Below are positions 35,761 to 45,201 of a stretch of 64,000 nucleotides of DNA, in pieces. A program made the translations under genes and the position numbers. The DNA is taken from the NCBI GenBank assembly GCA_039985655.1, contig JBDWSF010000002.1, forward strand, positions 1-64,000, given 5' to 3'. Below the pieces are notes generated by a model that was given only the letters and a program-made list of their open reading frames with translations, had not been told where the DNA came from and searched no databases. Within the stretch, counting starts at the first letter, position 1. Every line of letters starts with the position of its first letter. Source of the DNA: Postechiella sp039985655. Its GTDB lineage: Bacteria; Bacteroidota; Bacteroidia; Flavobacteriales; Flavobacteriaceae.

Positions 35761-36582
35761 TTATTCGTCTTCTCCCATAAAAGTATCCATAACAGCAGTA
35801 CTAACTCCCATGTTACTAAAACCACCATCGTGGAATAGGTTTTGTAAAGTAACGCGTTTTGTTAAATCACTGAACATTGAAACGGTATAGTTTGCACAAT
35901 CTAAAGCGGTTGCATTACCAAGTGGCGACATTTTATCTGCGTATGCTATAAAACCATCGAATCCTTTTACTCCACTACCAGCTGTTGTTGGTGTTGGTGA
36001 CTGAGAAATTGTGTTTACACGTACTTTTTTATCGCGACCAAAGAAATACCCGAAACTACGAGCAATACTTTCTAAATAGGCTTTATTATCGGCCATATCG
36101 TTATAATCAGGAAATACACGTTGTGCTGCCATATAGGTTAAAGCAACGATACTTCCCCACTCATTCATAGCATCTGCTTTGTAAAGTGTTTGCATAACTT
36201 TATGAAAAGACATTGCTGAAACATCTGTTCCTTTTTGTGTCCATGCATAATTTTGATCTGTATAGTGCTTTCCTTTTCTAACATTAATAGACATACCAAT
36301 AGAATGCAGTACGAAATCTATTTTTCCACCAAGAATCTCCATAGATTGCTCTACAAGGTTTTGTAAGTCTTCTTCAGATGTTGCATCGGCAGGAATAATT
36401 TGCGATCCTGTTTTTTCTGCAAGTTGATTTATTTGTCCCATTCGCATGGCAACTGGTGCATTTGTTAAAACAAATTGACCGCCTTCTTCGTGAACACGTT
36501 CAGCAGTTTTCCAAGCAATTGAATTTTCATCTAATGCTCCAAAAATAATTCCTCTTTTTCCTTTTAATAAATTGTATGACAT
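35761..36582 (-). CDS. fabI: Enoyl-[acyl-carrier-protein] reductase (NADH)
   Basis: This 273-residue short-chain dehydrogenase begins KGKRGIIFGALDENSIAW, the atypical nucleotide-binding start of FabI. It has the catalytic pair Y-x6-K (YNDMADNK) and the closing NLFHDGGFSNMG. It reduces enoyl-ACP in the last step of each fatty-acid elongation round, in the cytoplasm. It stands alone with its own terminator, 68 bases after a small lipoprotein gene and downstream of recN on the same strand. Confidence 0.94.
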   Translation of the reverse strand: MSYNLLKGKRGIIFGALDENSIAWKTAERVHEEGGQFVLTNAPVAMRMGQINQLAEKTGSQIIPADATSEEDLQNLVEQSMEILGGKIDFVLHSIGMSINVRKGKHYTDQNYAWTQKGTDVSAMSFHKVMQTLYKADAMNEWGSIVALTYMAAQRVFPDYNDMADNKAYLESIARSFGYFFGRDKKVRVNTISQSPTPTTAGSGVKGFDGFIAYADKMSPLGNATALDCANYTVSMFSDLTKRVTLQNLFHDGGFSNMGVSTAVMDTFMGEDE

Positions 36583-36650
36583 GTTTATTATTGTTATTTT
36601 TAGTATGGTTAGCTCTAATTCTAAGAGCGGGTAAAGTTATGAAAACTTTT

Positions 36651-36914
36651 CTATTCTATTAATAATTCATCGTTAGTAATAATGGTTCCATCAGTATTCG
36701 TCCAATTACCATTATTATAAGTAATTATGTCATAGTTTTTATGGTAATAGACTATTCCTTCTTCTAAAATACTATTTGTTGGAAAAACATAATTTGGAAT
36801 ACATTCTCCATCAATAAAAGTTCCATTATTACTATCACAGTCTTCATCCGAATCGCAATTAACAAAAGACAGAACTAATAAGGAAAATGCAATGTTTTTT
36901 ATTATTTCTTTCAT
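36651..36914 (-). CDS. Small lipoprotein, hypothetical
   Basis: The 87-residue product has a lipoprotein signal with lipobox L-S-F-V-N-C at about 15-20. It continues with an acidic DSDEDCDSN segment and a paired-cysteine stretch (NGTFIDGECIPNY). No family is recognised. It lies between recN (41-base gap) and fabI on the same strand and is probably an outer-membrane or periplasmic lipoprotein specific to this lineage. Confidence 0.6.
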   Translation of the reverse strand: MKEIIKNIAFSLLVLSFVNCDSDEDCDSNNGTFIDGECIPNYVFPTNSILEEGIVYYHKNYDIITYNNGNWTNTDGTIITNDELLIE

Positions 36915-36955
36915 TATAAACCTATTTTAGAAACTTCTAAGTTTTAAAAACCCAA

Positions 36956-38608
36956 TTAATTTAGTAACTCTTTGGCGTGTGCTATCGCTGATGACGACAT
37001 TTCTATACCGCCTAACATTTGGGCAATTTCTACCACACGATCGTCGTGATTTAGCTTAACCAAATTGGTTGTTGTCACCTCGTCGACATCTTCTTTAAAG
37101 ACTTTAAAATGTGAATGTCCTTTTGCTGCAATTTGCGGTAAATGTGTTATTGAAAACACTTGCATCGTCTTGCTCATTTGCGACATAATATCGCCCATTT
37201 TATTTGATATTTCTCCAGAGACACCTGTATCTATTTCATCGAACATTATAGTTGGTAATTGAATGTACTTTGATAAAATTGATTTTATGGCCAACATGAT
37301 TCTTGACAATTCTCCGCCCGATGCTGCTTTCTTTAATTCGTTAAAATGACCGCCTTTATTTGCTGAAAACAGAAATGATAAGTCATCTTTTCCGTTTGAT
37401 AAAAACGTATCGCTATACGATGCTTCTATTTTAAATTGTGCATTTGGCATCCCTAAACTGGATAACAAAACGTCCAATTGCTTTGTTAATTGCGGAATCG
37501 CTGTGTGTCGTTTATCATGTATCGTTTTAGAAATAACATTTAGCATTTTTGCTTTTGTTACTATATCTTCTTCTTTTTGCTGAATGGAATCATCTAAATT
37601 CTCTGTGATTGAAACCTTTTCTTCTAATTGATTTTTAATAACAATAAGCTCGCTTACATTAGCAGCGACATGTTTTTGCATTAAATTGTGAAGCATTTGT
37701 AATTTAGCATTTACAACTTCTAATCTATTAGGGTCTACTTCTAAATTGCTCTGTAAAGCATCAATCTCACTAAAAACATCTTCTAATTCTAAAAAACTAC
37801 TGGTTACTCGATTACATATATCTTCGTATTTTGAAGACATACCTGATAATTTTTGAAGACAAATTTTTAAATTGTTTGTTGTTGTTAAAACACCAACCTG
37901 TTCATCACTTAGTAATTGGTATGCCTCAGACAGTCCTTCTTTTAAACCTTCTATATTATTTAAGGTTTCGTATTCTTCTTCTAAGGTTACTTGCTCGCCT
38001 TCTAATAAATTCGCGTCAACCAATTCATTCAATAAAAAAGAATTGTAATCATACTCTTTTAAGGCTTCTGCTTTTAAATTGATTAACTCCTGAAGTTCTT
38101 TATTTAGAGTTTTATAGGTTTTATATTCTGTTTTATAGGCTGATAAGTCTTTATCATTCTTTGCTAAGGCATCGATAACTTGAAATTGAAAATCATTACT
38201 CGTAATTTCTAAAGTTTGATGTTGCGAATGTATATCTATTAAGCGTGCGCCTAAAAGCTGTAAACTTGATAAATTTACTGGGGAATCGTTAACAAAAGCT
38301 CTCGATTTTCCTGATGGGAGAATTTCTCTTCGGATGATGGTTTGCTCTTCGTAATCTAAATCTTCAGACTTAAATAACGCTTTTAGTTTGTAATTTGAAA
38401 CGTTAAAAACAGCTTCTATAATGCACTTTTTAGAGGTGTCTTTTAGACTACTAAGATCTGCTCGTTTGCCAAGTATTAAAGAGAGTCCGCCTAAAAGAAT
38501 AGACTTACCTGCTCCAGTTTCTCCTGTAATTATAGAAAATCCGTTATTAAAATCGACTTGTAAAGTATCAATTAATGCGTAGTTTTTTATGGTGAGTGCC
38601 GTTAGCAT
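36956..38608 (-). CDS. recN: DNA repair ATPase RecN
   Basis: The 550 residues match RecN: N-terminal ITGETGAGKSILLGGL (Walker A), two long coiled-coil arms (about 155-370), the signature ASGGELSRIMLA and the Walker B IMFDEIDTGVSGE. RecN is an SMC-like protein that helps organise DNA ends at double-strand breaks before recombination. It is downstream of porD on the same strand with an 80-base gap, in the conserved porD-coaBC-rpoZ-bamD neighbourhood. Confidence 0.95.
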   Translation of the reverse strand: MLTALTIKNYALIDTLQVDFNNGFSIITGETGAGKSILLGGLSLILGKRADLSSLKDTSKKCIIEAVFNVSNYKLKALFKSEDLDYEEQTIIRREILPSGKSRAFVNDSPVNLSSLQLLGARLIDIHSQHQTLEITSNDFQFQVIDALAKNDKDLSAYKTEYKTYKTLNKELQELINLKAEALKEYDYNSFLLNELVDANLLEGEQVTLEEEYETLNNIEGLKEGLSEAYQLLSDEQVGVLTTTNNLKICLQKLSGMSSKYEDICNRVTSSFLELEDVFSEIDALQSNLEVDPNRLEVVNAKLQMLHNLMQKHVAANVSELIVIKNQLEEKVSITENLDDSIQQKEEDIVTKAKMLNVISKTIHDKRHTAIPQLTKQLDVLLSSLGMPNAQFKIEASYSDTFLSNGKDDLSFLFSANKGGHFNELKKAASGGELSRIMLAIKSILSKYIQLPTIMFDEIDTGVSGEISNKMGDIMSQMSKTMQVFSITHLPQIAAKGHSHFKVFKEDVDEVTTTNLVKLNHDDRVVEIAQMLGGIEMSSSAIAHAKELLN

Positions 38609-38688
38609 ATATAAGTATTCAGTTATTCAGTACTCAGTTAGTAGTCATGTAACTTCATCCTCGGTAATCAGACGTTCGCCCTTTTACT

Positions 38689-39579
38689 TTAAAATTTAAT
38701 ATTTCGCCATTTTGCAGAGTGCATTGGCGCTACGTTTTGTAAAACATCTTTAACTGTTGCGACATTTACATTAGGTCCACCAGAAAAAAGTTGCTCGATT
38801 TCATCGGCTTTAGCATCAAAAAATGTTCGCAATAAAAAAGAATTTGGTCGTCTACCATTCATGGTTTTAAACAAACCTAAAGTAGATGCTATTTTTTCTT
38901 TTCCGCCTTTTATATTCTCTGACATGATATCTAAACCTTCTCTATGATAGTCATACATAACACTTCTAAATTCTTTAAAAGTCGGTGACAAAATATTATC
39001 AATAAGTGTAAATCTACTTTGTAAACCATCTTCAACTTTCCAACCTTTAAAGTTACCCTGTTGCGAATAATTTGCAATGGATTGTGCTTGCTTATAATAT
39101 TCTAACCCGCCTTCTTTAGAATAAGAATCGGCATCTAACCCTAACATCATATAAATATGGAATGCTAAAACAGAGACTAAATTAGATTCGAACTGATTTT
39201 TATTGAATATTAAATTTTGAAATTCTAAATAAGCAAAGGTAAAATCTTTGTCGTTAAAATTATAAATTGGCGTACTATAAGATGAACCAAAAACTGGACG
39301 TGAAGACTGTATTTGCAAGGTGCCTTGAAAAGACTCTCCACTATATTTCACAATAGTTATAGTCATGTTACAATCAATCTCTTCTTGAGGCGAAAAGGTT
39401 TTGTTTGTCCACTTTGTGTTATTTACAAATTCTGTTAATTGCTTTTCTAGTGTTTTAAAAACTTGTTGGTTTTCACTCCCCGTTTGGGTCGCATTTACAA
39501 CAACACTACAATTTAGTTCTTGAGAAAAACTCAAAAAACTGTTAAAACATAATATGAATATTATTAGATAGTTACGCAT
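38689..39579 (-). CDS. porD: DUF4835 protein, PorD-like
   Basis: After a signal peptide (1-19, ending SFSQ) the protein has the DUF4835 features ELNCSVVVNATQ, TNKTFSPQEEIDCNMTITI and a conserved end with NVATVKDVLQNVAPMHSAKW. This family is called PorD and is linked to type IX secretion in gliding and pathogenic Bacteroidota, though its exact role is unclear. It overlaps coaBC by eight bases, a coupling found across the phylum. Confidence 0.88.
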   Translation of the reverse strand: MRNYLIIFILCFNSFLSFSQELNCSVVVNATQTGSENQQVFKTLEKQLTEFVNNTKWTNKTFSPQEEIDCNMTITIVKYSGESFQGTLQIQSSRPVFGSSYSTPIYNFNDKDFTFAYLEFQNLIFNKNQFESNLVSVLAFHIYMMLGLDADSYSKEGGLEYYKQAQSIANYSQQGNFKGWKVEDGLQSRFTLIDNILSPTFKEFRSVMYDYHREGLDIMSENIKGGKEKIASTLGLFKTMNGRRPNSFLLRTFFDAKADEIEQLFSGGPNVNVATVKDVLQNVAPMHSAKWRNIKF

Positions 39580-40783
39580 TAATTTGTTTTACAATTTCAT
39601 TTAATAAATCTATAGCCACATCGGTTTTAGATTTTAACTCAAATTCGGTTATATTATCTTTATTATCAATAAAAGTAACTTTATTGGTATCAGTTTTAAA
39701 ACCAGCTCCTTTATCGTTTAACGAATTTAAAACAATTAAATTTAAATTCTTTCTTTTTAATTTACCTTTTGCATTTTCTAACTCGTTATTAGTTTCTAAT
39801 GCAAAGCCAACTAAAAATTGATGTTTTTTAGTATCGCCTAAAGATGCTAAAATATCTTTAGTTTTTCCTAACTCTAAGGTTAACGTTTTATCTTTCTTTT
39901 TTATTTTCTGAGATGCTACTTCTTTTGGAGAAAAATCTGCTACTGCTGCCGAAAGGATACCAACATCTACAGTTTCGTAATACTCATGTACAGCATCGTA
40001 CATGTTTTGCGCGCTTACAACAGGTATTACTTTTATATGTGAATGCTTTACTTTTTGATGTGTGGGGCCAGAAACTAAAATAACCTCAGCACCAAGATTA
40101 GCTGCTGCTTTAGCAATTTCAAATCCCATTTTACCGCTAGAATGATTCCCAATAAACCGTACAGGGTCAATAGCTTCGTAAGTTGGGCCAGCTGTAATTA
40201 ATATTTTTTTTCCTCGAAGCGGAAGTGTATCTAAAATATCGTTTTCTATAAAAGACACAATATCTTCAGGTTCTGCCATACGACCTTCACCTACTAATCC
40301 GCTAGCTAATTCACCACTAGCAGCAGGAATCATCACATTCCCAAAAGCTTTTAATTTTTCAAAAGAATTTAATGTCGATGGATGTTTGTACATATCCAAA
40401 TCCATAGCAGGTGCAAAATACACAGAGCATTTTGCAGATAAATACGTTGCTAATAGTAAGTTATCACAAACCCCATTTGCCATTTTAGACATGGTATTTG
40501 CTGTGGCTGGAGCAATAATAAAAAGATCTGCCCAAAGCCCTAAATCGACGTGGTTATTCCAAATATCATTATCATCGTCTTCGTTTGTGAATGATGAATG
40601 CACTGGATTTTTTGAAAGTGTAGATAAGGTTAAAGGAGTTATAAAGTCTTTAGCAGATGGCGTTAAAACTACTTTTACGTTAGCGCCTGCTTTAACAAAT
40701 AACCTAACAAGTGAAGCCGTTTTATAAGCGGCAATACCACCCGTAATACCTAACAGTATGTTTTTGCCGCTTATTATACTCAT
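39572..40783 (-). CDS. coaBC: Bifunctional CoaBC
   Basis: The N-terminal half (1-180) is the FMN-dependent phosphopantothenoylcysteine decarboxylase with GGIAAYK and the PAMDLDMYKHP loop. The C-terminal half (about 185-400) is phosphopantothenate-cysteine ligase with ITAGPTYEAIDPVRFIGNHSSGKMG. Together they make 4'-phosphopantetheine in two steps of CoA synthesis. Length 403 is full. It overlaps porD and lies six bases from rpoZ, so it is in the bamD-rpoZ-coaBC-porD operon. Confidence 0.95.
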   Translation of the reverse strand: MSIISGKNILLGITGGIAAYKTASLVRLFVKAGANVKVVLTPSAKDFITPLTLSTLSKNPVHSSFTNEDDDNDIWNNHVDLGLWADLFIIAPATANTMSKMANGVCDNLLLATYLSAKCSVYFAPAMDLDMYKHPSTLNSFEKLKAFGNVMIPAASGELASGLVGEGRMAEPEDIVSFIENDILDTLPLRGKKILITAGPTYEAIDPVRFIGNHSSGKMGFEIAKAAANLGAEVILVSGPTHQKVKHSHIKVIPVVSAQNMYDAVHEYYETVDVGILSAAVADFSPKEVASQKIKKKDKTLTLELGKTKDILASLGDTKKHQFLVGFALETNNELENAKGKLKRKNLNLIVLNSLNDKGAGFKTDTNKVTFIDNKDNITEFELKSKTDVAIDLLNEIVKQINA

Positions 40784-40789
40784 ATGAAA

Positions 40790-41119
40790 TTATTCCTGAG
40801 ATTCTGCCTCAGTATTTCTAAAATAAATTTTGTCAGTTAACCATTCTTGAACAGCTAACGCATGAGGTTTTGGTAATTTTTCGTAAAATTTAGAGACCTC
40901 AATTTGCTCTTTGTTTTCAAAAATTTCTTCAAGACTATCGTTATAAGTAGCAAACTCTTCTAACTTATCGATTAATTCTTTTTTAATCTCTGTGTTAATT
41001 TGATCTGCACGTCTCGCAATAATAGAAATTGACTCGTAGATGTTTTCTGTTGGTTCATCTACTTGATTTCTATCATAAGTGATAGTGTTAACCGGAGCAT
41101 TGGTTTTTTTTAAATCCAT
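40790..41119 (-). CDS. rpoZ: RNA polymerase omega subunit
   Basis: The 109-residue protein has the omega-like core YESISIIARRADQINTEIKKEL (here residues about 28-50), which binds the beta-prime subunit and helps assembly. The C-terminal tail, ending QEWLTDKIYFRN, is typical of the Bacteroidota version. Gaps of 12 bases to bamD and 6 to coaBC place it in that operon. Confidence 0.9.
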   Translation of the reverse strand: MDLKKTNAPVNTITYDRNQVDEPTENIYESISIIARRADQINTEIKKELIDKLEEFATYNDSLEEIFENKEQIEVSKFYEKLPKPHALAVQEWLTDKIYFRNTEAESQE

Positions 41120-41131
41120 TGTAATTATATA

Positions 41132-41947
41132 TTAACTTTTGGTACTATAATTTTTTAATTCTTCGTCTAATTCTGAAGCCATTCTATCAGCATCTTCAAC
41201 ATATTTAGAACTTGCATATCCTTTTTTAAAGGTATCGTAATACTCTTTAGCTTGTTCTAAACGTACTTTCTTTTTGTATTCAATACTATTCATTGCTTGT
41301 TCAAAAGCGGCATCGAATTTATAAAACATAGCATCTTCTCTTAAAGGAGATCCTGGGAATTCAAAAATAAAATTATCAAACGATTTAATTGCTGCATTAA
41401 AGTCTTTACTATACTGCGGTGCAATATCTCTATACTGCTTTGCTATAAAAAAAGCTTTTTGTTGCAATTTAAAATCCAACTCGTTTACTAATTTATTGGC
41501 CTCTACAACATATTCAGAGTTTGGATATATGTTAATAAACTCTTGCATTTTCTCTATAGCGTCTTTTGTTTCTGTTTGATCTTTAGAATAAACAGGAGAC
41601 AGCATATAATAGCTTTTCGCACTTAAAAAGGCAGCCTCTTCTTTCTTTTCACTTTTTGGGTAACTAGAAACAAAACGCTCGAATTGATAACCTGCTACAT
41701 AATAATCTTTCATTTTATAAAAAGAACTAGAATATAAATACATTAGTTTTTCGGCTTGTGGCTTTCCTTTATATTCTGGAACTATTTGAGTGAAAAGCTT
41801 ATTGGCTTTATCGTATTTACCTGCTTTATACAGAGAATCTCCAGCTTTAAATTTATCGGCTATACTTTCAGATTTTAATAGCTTTTGGTATTCACTACAC
41901 GAGCTAAAAACTGCGGCTAATATTAAGATGTAAAAAAAGTTTTTCAT
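41132..41947 (-). CDS. bamD: Outer-membrane assembly lipoprotein BamD
   Basis: A lipoprotein signal (MKNFFYILILAAVFSSCSEY) is followed by tetratricopeptide-like repeats across about 30-260: DSLYKAGKYDKANKLF, YFVAGYQFERFVSSYPKS-like, and ALKSFDNFIFEFPGSPLREDAMF-like units. BamD is an essential part of the complex that inserts beta barrels into the outer membrane. It is first in the operon with rpoZ, coaBC and porD. Confidence 0.92.
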   Translation of the reverse strand: MKNFFYILILAAVFSSCSEYQKLLKSESIADKFKAGDSLYKAGKYDKANKLFTQIVPEYKGKPQAEKLMYLYSSSFYKMKDYYVAGYQFERFVSSYPKSEKKEEAAFLSAKSYYMLSPVYSKDQTETKDAIEKMQEFINIYPNSEYVVEANKLVNELDFKLQQKAFFIAKQYRDIAPQYSKDFNAAIKSFDNFIFEFPGSPLREDAMFYKFDAAFEQAMNSIEYKKKVRLEQAKEYYDTFKKGYASSKYVEDADRMASELDEELKNYSTKS

Positions 41948-42055
41948 AAATTTTAAACAGAATGCAAAATTAGGTTAATAATATGGATATTAAAAATATA
42001 TTTTAGATGCTAAATTAAATGTTGAAGCTTAGTATTAATAAGGTTTAAGTAATAT

Positions 42056-42979
42056 TTAACTTTTCAACGGTTCAATACGATCAAAAAGTTTATGATCTAG
42101 CACCATTTGCCCTTTATTATTATAAAAATACGACTTAGTAAACTTGTAATTTAAGTGAATATCGCTAAGCATATATGAATGCATCTGATGTACTTCTTGA
42201 TTAAAAGATTCGTCATAATAACTTATCATAACCAATAATTCGCCATGTTGTTGTCTTATTTCTTCGTTAGAAAACTCGAACAACGGGCTGTCTTCTTCAA
42301 TTTCGTGTACTACGGTCCACGTTGTAGGCAGATATGTTATAGACTTTCTTTCCAAGTTTAAAGCGTAAAAATTATTCACAAAATCGCCAACATTATTTTG
42401 TTTTGAAAGTGCTAATGTTACCGAAACTCGGGGATTAATCATAGTCGACTTCCTATTATTCACCAACCTAAACATAATGGCTTTTGTATGATTAAAATCT
42501 CTTAAAATTAAATTTTCGCTAAAGCGGATGGATGCTTTAGGTTTTGAAAACCGACCATATAATAGCCCTGTTACAAAAGCAAAAAACATTAAGCCAACAA
42601 AAGCTTCAATAGACGAAACGATACCGCTAGCGACTCCATTTGGAGACATTGCTCCATAACCAAGCGTTGTAAATGTTTGTGATGAAAAGAAAAAAGCATT
42701 TAAAAAATCATTAAACAGATTCCCTGTCGAAGCAATAACTTGCTCGATACCAACAATAAGATATACAATTGCAAAACAGGCATTAGCAATAAAATAAGTA
42801 CAAAAAGATAGCGCATAAAAATGCCACCATGTTATACTTACTAAATAATTATAGGCTTCAGAAAATCTACGAGGTGCATTTAAATGAACAACATTAAAAG
42901 ATCCTTTTGTATTCATCATGCGACTGGCATATTGTGCCGATGCATTTCCTAATCCTGGATCTTTTATCTTTTTACCCAA
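42056..42979 (-). CDS. Inward-rectifier potassium channel (KirBac-like)
   Basis: Two membrane helices (about 47-78 and 118-145) flank a pore loop with the selectivity filter T-L-G-Y-G. The cytoplasmic C-terminal IRK domain (about 150-305) starts RFSKPKASIRFSENLIL. The 307 residues match KirBac channels, which pass potassium and are controlled by lipids or pH. The gene ends next to dapA with a two-base gap, so dapA and the channel gene are likely co-transcribed. Confidence 0.92.
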   Translation of the reverse strand: MGKKIKDPGLGNASAQYASRMMNTKGSFNVVHLNAPRRFSEAYNYLVSITWWHFYALSFCTYFIANACFAIVYLIVGIEQVIASTGNLFNDFLNAFFFSSQTFTTLGYGAMSPNGVASGIVSSIEAFVGLMFFAFVTGLLYGRFSKPKASIRFSENLILRDFNHTKAIMFRLVNNRKSTMINPRVSVTLALSKQNNVGDFVNNFYALNLERKSITYLPTTWTVVHEIEEDSPLFEFSNEEIRQQHGELLVMISYYDESFNQEVHQMHSYMLSDIHLNYKFTKSYFYNNKGQMVLDHKLFDRIEPLKS

Positions 42980-42981
42980 AT

Positions 42982-43860
42982 CTAAAAGTTTTTCACAAAA
43001 CTATTTATTTTTTCTTTTAGCTCATTAGAAGCTGGTACGACAGGTAACCTAACCGTATCTGCACATAAACTTATGCTTTCGAAAACAGCTTTAATTCCTG
43101 CTGGATTATTTTCTTCAAAAATATAATCAACGACATCCATTAAATTGTAATGAATATTAAAAGCAGCTTTTGTTTCGCCTTCCAATCCTAAGCGAATCAT
43201 ATTAGAAAATTCTTTTGGAAACGCTTGACCTATTACAGAAATAACACCTGAACCGCCTGCTAAAGCAACTGGTAATGCTAAATCGTCATCACCAGAAATA
43301 ATTAAAAAATCTTCTGGTTTATTTTTAATTAGCTGCAAATATTGAGACATATTATTGCCTGCCTCTTTAACAGCTATTATATTTTTAAAATCGTTTGCTA
43401 ATCTTAAAGTCGTATCAACGTCCATATTTTTAGCCGTTCGCCCTGGTACATTATATAATATAATGTCTATAGGAGACGCTTCCGAAATAGCTTTAAAATG
43501 TTGATACATGCCTTCTTGCGTAGGCTTACTATAATATGGAGACACTGATAGAATAGCATCTAATCCAGATAAATCTGTCGATTTAATCTCATCTATTACT
43601 AATGCTGTATTATTACCACCAATCCCCAATACTAATGGCACACGTCCATTATTAGCTTTAGATATCGTTGCAATTACCGCTTTCTTTTCTTCTTTAGTAA
43701 TCGTTACGCTTTCTCCAGTTGTACCACAAATAACAAGATACTCTACCCCATTATCAATATTGAAATTTACAATATTGGTTAAAGCATCATGGTCTACACT
43801 TAAATCTGCGTTAAAAGGTGTAACCAATGCCACTCCAGTTCCTAGAAACTTACTGTTCAT
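42982..43860 (-). CDS. dapA: 4-hydroxy-tetrahydrodipicolinate synthase
   Basis: The 292-residue TIM-barrel protein has the DapA motifs GTTGES (44-49 or so), the Y-N-V-P-G-R-T loop with the catalytic tyrosine, and the Schiff-base lysine in NIIAVKEAG. It condenses pyruvate with aspartate semialdehyde to start diaminopimelate and lysine synthesis. It starts two bases after the DUF6913 gene and two bases before the channel gene. dapF, the later pathway step, lies at 61110-61880. Confidence 0.95.
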   Translation of the reverse strand: MNSKFLGTGVALVTPFNADLSVDHDALTNIVNFNIDNGVEYLVICGTTGESVTITKEEKKAVIATISKANNGRVPLVLGIGGNNTALVIDEIKSTDLSGLDAILSVSPYYSKPTQEGMYQHFKAISEASPIDIILYNVPGRTAKNMDVDTTLRLANDFKNIIAVKEAGNNMSQYLQLIKNKPEDFLIISGDDDLALPVALAGGSGVISVIGQAFPKEFSNMIRLGLEGETKAAFNIHYNLMDVVDYIFEENNPAGIKAVFESISLCADTVRLPVVPASNELKEKINSFVKNF

Positions 43861-43862
43861 TT

Positions 43863-44381
43863 TTAAATCTTATTTAATATAGTTAAGTACTTAAAAACCT
43901 CATTTTTAAATACATCAAATTCTTTTATGCTCGTTTTTATAATTAAATCGTTTAAACGAGAATCGGTTTGTAAAATTCCAATTTTAAATTGAGATTTAGA
44001 TAAAACCGTCAACATTTTTAACTCTAATGTCTCTTCAGTATAGTAGCTGATTAAAGCATCGAATTTTTCATCTAAAAAAGATTGCAATTCTATGTTTCTA
44101 ATAACGCCTTTCCAACCAAAATCTTTTGGTGTAAAACAAACATCCCAAGCATTAATATTTTCTTTTTTATTAACTGAAAAAGCAATAATTTTCAACTTAT
44201 TAGGGCGTACTTTAATAAAATCTGCCAAGTCGCTAAAAAAGCTAAAATCATCAACCTCATCAATGTTTAAAATAACTCCAAGGCTTTCAACTTTATTATT
44301 ATCTACACGCACTTCACGTTTAGACAACATTTTGTTTAAATACTTTTTATTTGATTTCCCTTTAAAAGTCTTTAAAATCAT
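43863..44381 (-). CDS. DUF6913 protein
   Basis: The 172-residue protein has no membrane helix and no catalytic motif. Its N-terminus is basic (KTFKGKSNKKYLNKML) and the middle is a mixed alpha/beta stretch (VCFTPKDFGWKG, FDALISYY). It is the conserved neighbour placed just before dapA in Flavobacteriaceae (DUF6913). Function unknown. It is divergent from the 5'-nucleotidase genes across a 58-base spacer. Confidence 0.75.
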   Translation of the reverse strand: MILKTFKGKSNKKYLNKMLSKREVRVDNNKVESLGVILNIDEVDDFSFFSDLADFIKVRPNKLKIIAFSVNKKENINAWDVCFTPKDFGWKGVIRNIELQSFLDEKFDALISYYTEETLELKMLTVLSKSQFKIGILQTDSRLNDLIIKTSIKEFDVFKNEVFKYLTILNKI

Positions 44382-44439
44382 TTACTTTTATACTTTGCGC
44401 AAAGGTAGCAAAAGTACATTCAAATTATTTATTAAATAT

Positions 44440-45198
44440 ATGAGGTTTACATATTTGTTTTTTTTGTTAAATATTTTTCTTTTTTCGAGTTGTAAAGACG
44501 AAAAATTAACACTTACTAAGATAGAAGGCAAGAAAATTGAAATTACCGATAGTTTAGCACTTAACCCCGAAATTGAAGCTTTTATAAAACCATTTCGAGA
44601 TCATATACAGAAGGATTTAGATAGTGTTTTAGCTTATTCGGTAGATACGTATTCTAAAGCTGATGGCGATTTAAATACCGCTATTGGTAATTTTATGGCC
44701 GATGTCGTTTATAGCCAGTCTAATCCCATATTTAAAAGTAGAACAGGTAAAAATATTGATATGGTTTTACTAAACAGAGGCGGTATTCGTTCTATTATTT
44801 CTAAGGGTAATATCACATCAAGAACCGCATACCAATTAATGCCATTTGAAAATAATATCGTTGTTGTGGCACTTAAAGGCACGCAAGTAGATTCATTAAT
44901 TCATTATTTAAGCAAAGTAAAAACTGCGCATCCTATTTCTAAACTTAAATTAGAATTAGATAAAAATTTTAATGTGAATAGCGCAACTATAAATGGCGAA
45001 AACATAAAACCAACTAAAACATATTATGTCGCAACCAATGATTATTTATATAGTGGTGGCGACCGCATGACATTCTTTAAAAGAAATGATAGCTTATACG
45101 TACTAGATTATAAAATTAGAAATGCATTAATTGATTATTTCAAAAAGGTTGACACTATTAACCCTGTAATTGACGACAGATTTATTCAAATTAAATAA
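44440..45198 (+). CDS. 5'-nucleotidase C-terminal-domain lipoprotein
   Basis: The likely start is ATG 44440; the frame is open further upstream, but that part lies inside the divergent gene. A lipoprotein signal with lipobox FLFSSC is followed by a 5'-nucleotidase C-terminal fold: NRGGIRS, the TAYQLMPFENN segment, and YVATNDYLYSGGD. In UshA-type enzymes this domain binds the nucleoside and is fused to the metallophosphatase domain. Here the metal domain is a separate gene starting four bases later. Both would be exported. Confidence 0.85.
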   Translation: MRFTYLFFLLNIFLFSSCKDEKLTLTKIEGKKIEITDSLALNPEIEAFIKPFRDHIQKDLDSVLAYSVDTYSKADGDLNTAIGNFMADVVYSQSNPIFKSRTGKNIDMVLLNRGGIRSIISKGNITSRTAYQLMPFENNIVVVALKGTQVDSLIHYLSKVKTAHPISKLKLELDKNFNVNSATINGENIKPTKTYYVATNDYLYSGGDRMTFFKRNDSLYVLDYKIRNALIDYFKKVDTINPVIDDRFIQIK

Positions 45199-45201
45199 AT
45201 T